Shown piece after piece: positions 45,519 through 53,277 of a stretch of DNA of 56,508 bases. A program made the translations under genes and the position numbers. How positions within the stretch are numbered: the stretch's first letter is position 1; every line of letters starts with the position of its first letter. The notes beneath the pieces are model-generated. The model was not told the DNA's origin and searched no databases. It worked only from the letters and a program-made list of their open reading frames with translations. The stretch comes from an uncultured bacterium (lineage in GTDB: Bacteria; Nitrospirota; Thermodesulfovibrionia; Thermodesulfovibrionales; Thermodesulfovibrionaceae), in NCBI GenBank assembly GCA_937924475.1, contig CALDSV010000005.1, positions 1 to 56,508 on the forward strand. The letters are read 5' to 3'.

Positions 45519-47095
45519 AAAAACTTATTTTCATAGCAACTTTAATAGGCCTTTCTCTGTGGAGCATAAAACTTCTTTATTCTAAAAACTCTCTCCCCAA
45601 TGAATTTCTGTACAAGGAAAATATTATATCCATAGCCCATATGGAAAAGTTTGGAAAACTTGAATATGGTAAAGTATTTTTTAAACACAAACTTCATGTT
45701 GACTCTATGTCAAAGATACTAAATAAAACACCACAGACTGTATGTAGTGAGTGCCATTTTAAGAATCAATATGGAGAGTACTCCTTTGATTTCATAGAAG
45801 ACATTAATAAAAGAGAAGCAGAGGAAATAAAAAATCTCTATCACATAAAATGTTTAGATTGCCACAACAAATTAAGTGCCCAAAAGAAGAAAACAGGTCC
45901 AGAAATTCTCTCTTGTAGAGACTGTCATAAAAAGGAAAATGAAAAAAAATTATTCACCTATCCTCCTGTGGAATTTGATTTCGCCCTTCATAACAAGCAT
46001 GAAGAAAAAAATCAAAAAGACTGTAGTCTTTGTCATCATATCTATGATTTGGAAGAAAAAACAAAAGAACTTGCCTTAGTTTATGAAAAAGGCACTGAAC
46101 AAAGCTGTTACTACTGTCATGATTTCACAAAAAAAAGAGGTCCTGAGCTTACAAAAATTGTAAATATTGCAAAACAAAGAAATTTGAACTTAGAAAAATC
46201 CTTTCATCTTCTATGCATCAACTGTCATTTAGAGAATAAAAATCAAGGCAAAGATACAGGACCCATAGTATGTGCAGAATGTCACACAGGTAAATACAAA
46301 ACCTTAGCAGAACTTAAAGAGGTCCCAAGACCAAAAGTGGACCAGCCAAAAACAGCTTTTTTAAATATTGAAGGAGCAAAAATGAAAGGTGTTACCTTCA
46401 TGCATGATTTTCATGAAATTAATAACAAAAACTGTAGAATATGTCATCATGAAACATTAAGGGCATGCAAAGATTGTCATGATTTAAAAGGTAAGGAAGA
46501 AGGAGGATTTGTAAATATTGCAACAGCTTATCATTCCCTTAGTTCTCCTGTAAGTTGTCAAGGTTGCCACGGAAGGCTTAAAGAAAAGGTTGAATGTATC
46601 AGCTGTCATTACTTTATCCCACCTGAAAAAACACAGATAGCTAACAGAGAGATTTGTAATAAGTGTCATACTGGTAAGAGAGATTCAATAAAGACAAAAA
46701 TACAAAATTTCAAAAATGTTCCACAAGAAGTTATAATTAAACACCTGGAGGAAAATTTTGAACCAGTAAAAATGCCTCATTTAAGGATGATTCAAAAACT
46801 TAATGAAATTTCAAATAGAAGCAACTTAGCTAATTACTTCCATGGTAGTAATGATACAATTTGTAGAGGTTGTCATCATAAAAGCAAAGAAGAAGCAGAA
46901 GCTCAGAGGGAAAAACCTCCTTTATGCATAAGCTGCCATGTTTCTGACTTTAATAGCAAAGACATAGGAAGGCCAAGACTACAATCCGCTTATCATGGTA
47001 TGTGCATTAAATGCCATGAAACTTTGAAACTTGAAAAACCGAAAAAATGTACAGAATGCCATGAAAGAAAGGTGAGAAAAAATGTATATAATTGA
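45515..47095 (+). CDS. hmcA: HmcA-like 16-haem periplasmic cytochrome c
   Basis: A 526-aa cytochrome with an N-terminal hydrophobic segment (residues 4-22) for export or anchoring. I count exactly sixteen CxxCH haem-binding motifs, the same number as Desulfovibrio HmcA, with similar total length. Extra His residues before and after many motifs (for example CSLCHH, CRICHH, CRGCHH) can supply distal ligands. No AxA signal cleavage site is evident, so it may stay membrane-anchored. It connects the periplasmic cytochrome or hydrogenase pool to the HmcB/HmcC membrane part. Confidence 0.9.
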   Translation: MKKLIFIATLIGLSLWSIKLLYSKNSLPNEFLYKENIISIAHMEKFGKLEYGKVFFKHKLHVDSMSKILNKTPQTVCSECHFKNQYGEYSFDFIEDINKREAEEIKNLYHIKCLDCHNKLSAQKKKTGPEILSCRDCHKKENEKKLFTYPPVEFDFALHNKHEEKNQKDCSLCHHIYDLEEKTKELALVYEKGTEQSCYYCHDFTKKRGPELTKIVNIAKQRNLNLEKSFHLLCINCHLENKNQGKDTGPIVCAECHTGKYKTLAELKEVPRPKVDQPKTAFLNIEGAKMKGVTFMHDFHEINNKNCRICHHETLRACKDCHDLKGKEEGGFVNIATAYHSLSSPVSCQGCHGRLKEKVECISCHYFIPPEKTQIANREICNKCHTGKRDSIKTKIQNFKNVPQEVIIKHLEENFEPVKMPHLRMIQKLNEISNRSNLANYFHGSNDTICRGCHHKSKEEAEAQREKPPLCISCHVSDFNSKDIGRPRLQSAYHGMCIKCHETLKLEKPKKCTECHERKVRKNVYN

Positions 47096-47198
47096 GCAAC
47101 TTTTTTCAAATCATGGGTTTGAGTATGTATTAGCTGTACTTTCTATTTTTCTTTTTATCTTAATTTTAAATATGCTTAGAGAGAAAAGAGGCTACTGA
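47082..47198 (+). CDS. hmcD: HmcD-like single-helix small membrane protein
   Basis: A 38-aa frame too short for usual ORF callers: ATG at 47082, stop at 47196-47198. It has one membrane helix (about residues 15-31, VLAVLSIFLFILILNML) and a short basic tail (REKRGY). It overlaps the hmcA end by 14 nt and lies 3 nt before hmcB. Desulfovibrio HmcD is likewise a very small single-helix subunit. Position, coupling and topology support a real gene. Confidence 0.7.
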   Translation: MYIIEQLFSNHGFEYVLAVLSIFLFILILNMLREKRGY

Positions 47199-47201
47199 GG
47201 G

Positions 47202-48143
47202 ATGAACAGAAGAGATTTTCTTAAAAAAGCTTTAACCATCACAGGTTTAACTTTAATGGGAGAGAAAGCCTTTTCAGAGTCTTCCTCATACTCCAAAGGA
47301 AACAAGGCAAACAGAAAAAACTGGGAGAAATATGAGAATATTAAAGCCAATGGCATTAAAGTAGAGGAACCCTATGCAATTGTCGTAGACTTAACAAGAT
47401 GCATAGGATGTCGTCGATGCGAATGGGCTTGTAATGAGTGGAATAAAAATCCTAACAAACCTCTTAAGGAGTTTGAAGAATCAAAAGACAAAACACCCTC
47501 AGTCTTTGATAAAAATCGAAGAACTCATGCTGGAGAGTTTACTGTTGTAAATAGATTTTATGAAGGTAAAAATCCCATTTATGTGAAAAAACAATGTATG
47601 CACTGTCTTGAACCAGCCTGTCTTAGTGCTTGTTTTGTTGATGCCTTCAAGAAAACAGAGTATGGTTCTGTTCTTTATAATCCCTCTTTATGTGTAGGAT
47701 GTCGCTATTGTATGGTTGCATGTCCTTTTGACATTCCAGCTTATGAATACTATGATCCCCTCACTCCTCAAATTACAAAGTGTACTATGTGTTTTGACAG
47801 AATCACTGAAAATAAAGTGCCTGCCTGTGTAGAAATATGTCCTGCTGATGCAATGAATTTTGGTAAAAGAAGCGAAATTCTTCGTATTGCCTATGAAAGA
47901 ATCCATAATAATCCAGGAAGGTATGTTCACCATATTTATGGTGAACATGAAGCTGGAGGAACAAGCTGGCTTTACATATCTGGTACAGACTTTGAAAAAT
48001 TAGGATTTCCTAAGCTTGATAAAACACCTATTCCAAAATTAAGTAAAAATTTTCTCTTTACTGTAAAGGTTCTTGAAATAGTTGCTGCAGCTCCTTTAGT
48101 ATGGGCTGCCTATTACATGATATCCAAGGATAAAAAAAGGTGA
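47202..48143 (+). CDS. hmcB: HmcB-like periplasmic ferredoxin subunit (four [4Fe-4S])
   Basis: A 313-aa protein with a Tat signal (NRRDFLKKA followed by a hydrophobic stretch), so it is folded with its clusters before export. Four Cys groups are present: CIGCRRCEWAC near residue 67, CMHCLEPACLSAC, CVGCRYCMVACPFD and CTMCFDRITENKVPACVEIC. This is the DsrO/HmcB/NrfC pattern. A C-terminal hydrophobic helix (VLEIVAAAPLVWAAYYMI) may anchor it. It would link HmcA haems to the HmcC quinone site. Confidence 0.9.
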   Translation: MNRRDFLKKALTITGLTLMGEKAFSESSSYSKGNKANRKNWEKYENIKANGIKVEEPYAIVVDLTRCIGCRRCEWACNEWNKNPNKPLKEFEESKDKTPSVFDKNRRTHAGEFTVVNRFYEGKNPIYVKKQCMHCLEPACLSACFVDAFKKTEYGSVLYNPSLCVGCRYCMVACPFDIPAYEYYDPLTPQITKCTMCFDRITENKVPACVEICPADAMNFGKRSEILRIAYERIHNNPGRYVHHIYGEHEAGGTSWLYISGTDFEKLGFPKLDKTPIPKLSKNFLFTVKVLEIVAAAPLVWAAYYMISKDKKR

Positions 48144-48144
48144 T

Positions 48145-49326
48145 ATGAAAGAAGGAAGCTTTCTTAGGGAAAAAATATTTTTAGGAATGAGCTTAAAGGA
48201 ATACCTGAAAAGTCATGCAACTTTATGGAATTTTATTGCCTTAATCATTCTTTCCTTTTCCTTTTATTCTATGGCTTACAGGCTTTTTTATGGACTCGGA
48301 CCTGCTACAAATCTTTCAGATACATATCCGTGGGGACTTTGGATAAGCTTTGATATACTTGTAGGTATTGCTCTGGCAGCTCCAGGCTTAACAGTAGCAA
48401 CTGCAGTTTATCTTTTTGGAATAAAAGATTACAAAAATTTTGCAAAACCTGCTGTACTTTCAAGTCTCCTTGGATATATTTTTGCAGTCTTTGCTTTAAT
48501 GTTTGATCTTGGTAGATATTACAGAGTCTTTTATGTAATTGGCTGGTCCTGGGGTTTAGACTCCATATTATTTTTAATTGCTTGGCATTTCTTTCTATAT
48601 ATTCTCATTTGTCTAATTGAATGGTCACCCTCTCTTTTTGAATGGTTAGGGAAAGAAAGGCTGAAAGAAATATTTTCCAAACTTGGAATTTGGGCAACGG
48701 CCTTTGGAGTGATTATAGCTGGTGGTCATCAATCTGCTTTAGGAGGATTATTTTTAGTTGCAAAGACCAAAATTCATCCTCTTTGGTATTCTTCATTACT
48801 TCCTCTATTTTTCCTTATTTCAGCTATATTTGCTGGAATATCCATGGTAATCATAGAGAGCACTCTTGCTCACAAATTTTTCATAGACAGAATTAAAAAC
48901 TTTAACAAAGCTGAATTTGAAAGCAAAACTATTGGACTTGGTAAAGCTCTGGCTGTTGTTTTAATTCTTTATATACTTCTTAAACTATTAGACTTAGCTC
49001 ATTATGAAAAATGGTATTATCTTTTGACCTCCTATGGCTATCTATACCTTTTTGAAAATATAGGATTTATATTTATACCTATACTGCTTCTGATTTTCTC
49101 CATTAAGAGAAATAAAGCTTCAATTGTAAGAGTATCAGCCTTCTTAGTTGCCTTCGGAATAATTCTTAACAGGTTCAATGTCTCTTTAATAGCCTATAAC
49201 TGGTACATTCCTTTTCAAGAAAAATACTATCCCACCTGGATGGAGCTTTCTTTATCCTTAGGTATTGTGACACTCATAATTTTATTCTACCGATTTATTG
49301 TAAGGAGAATGGCTATTTTGCATTAA
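48145..49326 (+). CDS. hmcC: HmcC-like NrfD-family quinone-interacting membrane subunit
   Basis: A 393-aa NrfD/PsrC-type protein with about ten membrane helices. Family features include the PWGLWISFDILVGIALAAPGL segment (split over the first helices) and GGHQSALGGLF. NrfD proteins oxidise or reduce menaquinol near the periplasmic side and partner HmcB-like ferredoxins. It starts 1 nt after the hmcB stop. Its last 14 bp overlap the convergent hydrogenase maturation protease gene. Confidence 0.88.
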   Translation: MKEGSFLREKIFLGMSLKEYLKSHATLWNFIALIILSFSFYSMAYRLFYGLGPATNLSDTYPWGLWISFDILVGIALAAPGLTVATAVYLFGIKDYKNFAKPAVLSSLLGYIFAVFALMFDLGRYYRVFYVIGWSWGLDSILFLIAWHFFLYILICLIEWSPSLFEWLGKERLKEIFSKLGIWATAFGVIIAGGHQSALGGLFLVAKTKIHPLWYSSLLPLFFLISAIFAGISMVIIESTLAHKFFIDRIKNFNKAEFESKTIGLGKALAVVLILYILLKLLDLAHYEKWYYLLTSYGYLYLFENIGFIFIPILLLIFSIKRNKASIVRVSAFLVAFGIILNRFNVSLIAYNWYIPFQEKYYPTWMELSLSLGIVTLIILFYRFIVRRMAILH

Positions 49327-49780
49327 GATGAAGCCTTAAAAGATTTATTAAAATAACTGCTGTCTCTAACACTTTTTTACTAAGAGGGCTTCCTAAATTT
49401 GTTGACTCCGGTTGAATTCCTAATATAAATACTGGAAGATGGAGATTTTTATTTAGGAAATCGGTATAGAGATTTAAAGAGGTAGTGTGGGTAGAAAATT
49501 TCATCCCTTCTAAAGCTTTTCCTTCAAGAAAAATAACAGAGCCAGCCTCTAAATTCATATCTAAAGCATCAATAAATACAACTGTATTGGGATTATGCTC
49601 TATTATCTTGCCAAGATATCTTTCAGGACTATCTTCACAATCAATCACTATAGCATCTATTTTGTCTTTTATTGATTTTGCAATAAAAGATCCTACAGCA
49701 TCATCTCCTCGAAGAGGATTTCCTATTCCGGCAATAACAATTTTGCCCTTCAAATTTTTTAAAAAGTCCTCAATATTCAA
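49313..49780 (-). CDS. hycI: [NiFe]-hydrogenase maturation endopeptidase (HycI type)
   Basis: This protease trims the C-terminus of the hydrogenase large subunit after nickel insertion. The 155-aa sequence has GIGNPLRGDDAVG near residue 18, VFIDALD near 68 and the STHTTSL His near 100, matching the nickel-sensing residues of HycI/HybD. It ends with PESTNLGSPLS, the usual C-terminal family motif. It follows the small-subunit gene by 1 nt. Its presence implies a nickel-containing large subunit somewhere, but that gene is not seen in the window. Confidence 0.9.
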   Translation of the reverse strand: MNIEDFLKNLKGKIVIAGIGNPLRGDDAVGSFIAKSIKDKIDAIVIDCEDSPERYLGKIIEHNPNTVVFIDALDMNLEAGSVIFLEGKALEGMKFSTHTTSLNLYTDFLNKNLHLPVFILGIQPESTNLGSPLSKKVLETAVILINLLRLHLNAK

Positions 49781-49781
49781 T

Positions 49782-50237
49782 TTACTCTTGCACTAAGGGT
49801 TTTATTCTGTCCTTTGATATACCTAAGGCTTTAGCTATCCCAAACAAAATAGCCTCAGGCCGCGGAGGGCATCCGGGAATATAGAGATGCACTGGAATTA
49901 TTTTGTCTACTCCACCTACCACATTGTAGCTATCAAACCATATTCCTCCAGCTGTAGCACAGGAACCAAGGGCAATTACAATTTTAGGCTCTGGAGTAGC
50001 TTCATAAACACTTTTTACAAAATCTACTGTAGGACGGGTAACAGGACCTGATATAACTAAAGCATCAGCATGCCTTGGAGAACTCACGGCTTTCATACCA
50101 AATCTTTCTATGTCATAATAGGGAGTGAGGATATCAAGTAATTCTATATCACAACCATTACATGCTCCAGTATTTACATGGAAGATCCAAACTGACCTTT
50201 TTAATGTCTTTTGAGCTAATTTTCTTAGTAAAGACAC
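49782..50237 (-). CDS. hyfI: Group 4 hydrogenase small subunit (HyfI/EchC/NuoB-like)
   Basis: A 151-aa NuoB-family protein with the four Cys of one [4Fe-4S] cluster: GACNGCD (Cys 26, 29), GSCATAGG (Cys 93) and PGCPPRP (Cys 123). It is the proximal cluster protein next to the NiFe site. The start is GTG with GGGAGG upstream. It follows hyfF by 11 nt with no large-subunit gene between them, unlike Hyf/Hyc where hyfG and hyfH precede hyfI. Assignment to hydrogenase rather than complex I rests on the neighbours. Confidence 0.85.
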   Translation of the reverse strand: MSLLRKLAQKTLKRSVWIFHVNTGACNGCDIELLDILTPYYDIERFGMKAVSSPRHADALVISGPVTRPTVDFVKSVYEATPEPKIVIALGSCATAGGIWFDSYNVVGGVDKIIPVHLYIPGCPPRPEAILFGIAKALGISKDRIKPLVQE

Positions 50238-50248
50238 TTCTTCCTCCC

Positions 50249-51709
50249 TTAATGATTAATGTTAATAATTGCCAAAGTTGCTTTGTGAAAAAGGCTATGG
50301 AGAAATTCAGGATAAATTCCCAGAGCAATAAGTGTTAAAGCAAAAAATAGTGCACAAATTATTAATATCTTTGGTAGGGAAACATTAGTGTTTGCTGCAA
50401 GGTTATCCTCTTTTAACCAAAAGATTGATATAACTGATCTTAAAAGAGCCAGAAGACTTATAAAACCTGAAAGAGCCAGTATAAAGGCTAACCCTATAAA
50501 TTTTTCCTCCACAAGGGCAAAAATTATTGTAAGGGAACTTAAAAAACTGCTAAAGGGAGGCATTCCTCCCACTGCTAAAGCTCCTATAAAAAAAGATATC
50601 ATAATGGCTGATGCCTTAGGTTTAAAAGCTTTTATTTCTTCTATTTTTCTGCTTCCATGAAGATAAATCAATGCTCCTGCTGAAAAAAATAAAGCTCCTT
50701 TCATTAAGGTGTGATTGAAAAGATGAAATACTCCTCCAAATTTTCCAGCATAACTATTTAAGATGAGTGCTGATGCTATAAATCCCATCTCACTAATGCT
50801 ACAGTAGGCAATAAGCTTTTTTATATCCTTTTGATTAAAAGCTAAAAATGCTCCTAAAAACACACTTAGGGAGGACATAAGTAGGACTAAAATTTTCACC
50901 TCCTCCATATTAAAAGCAAACACTGTGACTGTTCTACCCAATCCATAAAATCCAATCTTTGTTACAGCTCCTGCAAGGAAAACTGTAATGGCTGTTGGAG
51001 CTTCAGCATAAGCTTGAGGTAACCAAAGATGAAAAGGCATTAGTCCAGCTTTTGTGAAAAAGCCAATTATAAACAAAGAAGCGCATAAAAGAGCTATGTT
51101 TTTGTTAAGAAAGGTAATACTCTGGCTTATATTACTAATTGTTACTTCTGTTGCCGTATTATAATTAATAAGGACAATACCAAGTAAGCTAAAGAGAATT
51201 CCTACATTAACCATAAGAAGATAAATAAATCCAGCCCTGAGAGAATTTTTATCCAAATTGAAGGAAATTAGATAAACTGCAGAGATGCTACTTAATTCAA
51301 GAGCAATGTAGAAGAAAAAGAGACTGTCAAAGGAAAAAGCCAAATTCATAAAGCCTAAGGAAAGCATTAAAATTGAAAAATAAGTATGGGATTGATTTTT
51401 CCTGTGGTTATAGAGTTTAGAAATTTCTTTTAAAGAGAAAAAAATAACAAAGATAGTTACGAATTCTATCATAAATTGCATGAGAATACTAAAACCGTCT
51501 ATATAAAAAAGCTTATTTGGTTGCAAATACTTTAGTCCTTCTTCGCTAATTTTCTGCCAAATTTTATACGTTGAAAAAATAGCCATTGAAACTGAAAGTA
51601 TTGATAAAGCTGCACTTAACTTTAAACTACCTCTAAGGAGAAAAATTAATGCTCCTATTAATAAAGGTGCTGCAAAGTTGAGGTAGAAAACAAAGGTTTC
51701 AAAATTCAT
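50249..51709 (-). CDS. hyfF: Hydrogenase membrane subunit HyfF-like (NuoN/MrpD antiporter-like)
   Basis: A 486-aa antiporter-like subunit with about 14 membrane helices. Conserved ion-path residues are visible: Glu in FFYIALELSS and Lys in GFFTKAGLMPFHLWLPQAYAEAP, plus Lys in VTKIGFYGLGR. This is the Proton_antipo_M family. It would couple electron transfer at the hydrogenase to proton or sodium translocation. It lies between hyfE and hyfI. Confidence 0.85.
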   Translation of the reverse strand: MNFETFVFYLNFAAPLLIGALIFLLRGSLKLSAALSILSVSMAIFSTYKIWQKISEEGLKYLQPNKLFYIDGFSILMQFMIEFVTIFVIFFSLKEISKLYNHRKNQSHTYFSILMLSLGFMNLAFSFDSLFFFYIALELSSISAVYLISFNLDKNSLRAGFIYLLMVNVGILFSLLGIVLINYNTATEVTISNISQSITFLNKNIALLCASLFIIGFFTKAGLMPFHLWLPQAYAEAPTAITVFLAGAVTKIGFYGLGRTVTVFAFNMEEVKILVLLMSSLSVFLGAFLAFNQKDIKKLIAYCSISEMGFIASALILNSYAGKFGGVFHLFNHTLMKGALFFSAGALIYLHGSRKIEEIKAFKPKASAIMISFFIGALAVGGMPPFSSFLSSLTIIFALVEEKFIGLAFILALSGFISLLALLRSVISIFWLKEDNLAANTNVSLPKILIICALFFALTLIALGIYPEFLHSLFHKATLAIININH

Positions 51710-51734
51710 TCCCTATTTCCTCCAAATTGAAAAC

Positions 51735-52361
51735 CTAACTTTCTTTTTTAATTTTATTTATGAACTCCATAACACTTAGCAGATTGTATCTAAGTGTTAT
51801 ATAAATAAAGAATATTACTGCCACAATAAAATTAATAGTAAGTCCAAATTCTACTGCTTTTCCTACTTTAGGAAGCATACTAAGTAAGATGAGATGAATA
51901 CCGTTTTCTATGATAAAAAAGCTTATTATCATCTTAACCATGTCCCTTTTAGAGAGAAATAAAAACATCCCATATATGAAGGCAGTAGCTCCTGCAGTAA
52001 AAAAGGAAAGTATGTTTGGGAAATTCATAATTTTGATTGTATCAATAAATTTATATCCTACAGAAAGAAGCACTATTGATAAAGCTATTGAAAGAGGATG
52101 AATTATAGCAGGTTTTTCCTCCTTTTGAAGTCTAACCCTCAAAAGAATTATTAAAGCCGCAGGCATTAAGAAGACTCTAACTAAAAGGTCAACAGCAGCT
52201 ATGACGTAAAAATGAGATAAGTTATTTACATAACCTACAATCATTAAAGATAAAACAATTAATAAGCCTTGAGGTATGAGACTGTAAGAGGCAAATTTGA
52301 GATTTCTTGATTCCCCAGCTACAAAAGTAAAGAATAGAAAAATAATGTAAATTATATCCAT
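51735..52361 (-). CDS. hyfE: Hydrogenase membrane subunit HyfE-like
   Basis: A 208-aa membrane protein with about six helices. It resembles HyfE (a NuoK/MrpC-like subunit with extra N-terminal helices), including the late helix pair SFFIIENGIHLILLSM, where the Glu matches the NuoK-type Glu. It sits 1 nt after hyfC and 25 nt before hyfF, the standard hyfC-E-F order once hyfD is absent. Confidence 0.82.
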   Translation of the reverse strand: MDIIYIIFLFFTFVAGESRNLKFASYSLIPQGLLIVLSLMIVGYVNNLSHFYVIAAVDLLVRVFLMPAALIILLRVRLQKEEKPAIIHPLSIALSIVLLSVGYKFIDTIKIMNFPNILSFFTAGATAFIYGMFLFLSKRDMVKMIISFFIIENGIHLILLSMLPKVGKAVEFGLTINFIVAVIFFIYITLRYNLLSVMEFINKIKKES

Positions 52362-52362
52362 T

Positions 52363-53277
52363 TCACACTCCTAAGAGGGCTAAAAATATTGCTGTAATAG
52401 AAAAGCCAGCCAAAGTTAAATTATACTTCAGAGCTTGGTCAATTCTTAATCGAGGATTTAAAGCCTCAATTAGAGTGCTTATGAAAATTATTATTGTCAC
52501 TTTAATAAGGCAAATTATTATGTTTAATAGGAAATTATCTGTCATAGGCCACGGTATAAAAATTTGTGAAAAAACTAAACAGAATAATACCTGTCTGGAC
52601 ATATTTGCCCATTTTACACAGGCATATTTAGGACCACTTAACTCAATAAGAACACCTTCGGCAATCTCCTGTTCTGCTTCTGATATATCAAAGGGAATTT
52701 TGCCAATTAATGCTTGAAGAGAGAGGAAAACACACACTGTAGCTAAAAGCATGGAAACATTGGGACCATGTGAATAATACCAAGATACAATATCTCCAAT
52801 TTTGAAGGAACCTGCATTTATAGCACCTGTTATTAAGGCAATAGCAAGTATTGGTTCTACTGAAAGATGAAGCATCATTTTCCGAGAAGCTCCCACATAA
52901 GCAAAGGGATTTTCTGAGGCAGAGGCAGTAATAATTATAGCTATTCCAACTACAGTAATTATATATATAAAAAGAAAAATATCACCCCAAAAATTAAAAG
53001 GTGGGTTGAAATCAACAATTGGAATAAGAAGAGAGGCAATTCCAATGCTAATAATAGATAAATAAGGAGAAATTCTAAAAAGGGGATTAATAGTAGATTT
53101 AAGATCTTCCTTTCCCATGAGCTTTAAAATATCATAGTAAGATTGTAGGGGTGGTGGACCTACTCGGCTTTGAATTAAGGCTCTAATTTTTCTGGTAAAT
53201 CCATCAAAAAAGGGTGATAAAAACAAAACAACAAATATATTGACAACAGTTGAGGATATTAGCCATCCTAAGCTCAT
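52363..53277 (-). CDS. hyfC: Hydrogenase membrane subunit HyfC-like (NuoH family)
   Basis: A 304-aa NuoH-family protein with about eight helices, which anchors the hydrophilic arm. Motifs are SRVGPPPLQSYYDILKLMGKED (split across the first cytoplasmic loop) and FDISEAEQEIAEG with LSGPKYACVKW. The ATG at 53277 (MSLGWL) overlaps the hyfB stop (ATGA) and is chosen over the upstream in-frame ATG at 53340, which lies inside hyfB. Confidence 0.87.
   Translation of the reverse strand: MSLGWLISSTVVNIFVVLFLSPFFDGFTRKIRALIQSRVGPPPLQSYYDILKLMGKEDLKSTINPLFRISPYLSIISIGIASLLIPIVDFNPPFNFWGDIFLFIYIITVVGIAIIITASASENPFAYVGASRKMMLHLSVEPILAIALITGAINAGSFKIGDIVSWYYSHGPNVSMLLATVCVFLSLQALIGKIPFDISEAEQEIAEGVLIELSGPKYACVKWANMSRQVLFCLVFSQIFIPWPMTDNFLLNIIICLIKVTIIIFISTLIEALNPRLRIDQALKYNLTLAGFSITAIFLALLGV

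Noticed and set aside
45515-47095. Reading the multihaem gene as a nitrite reductase or octahaem enzyme
   Set aside because: All sixteen motifs are plain CxxCH with no CxxCK or long insert motif, and the neighbours are Hmc subunits.
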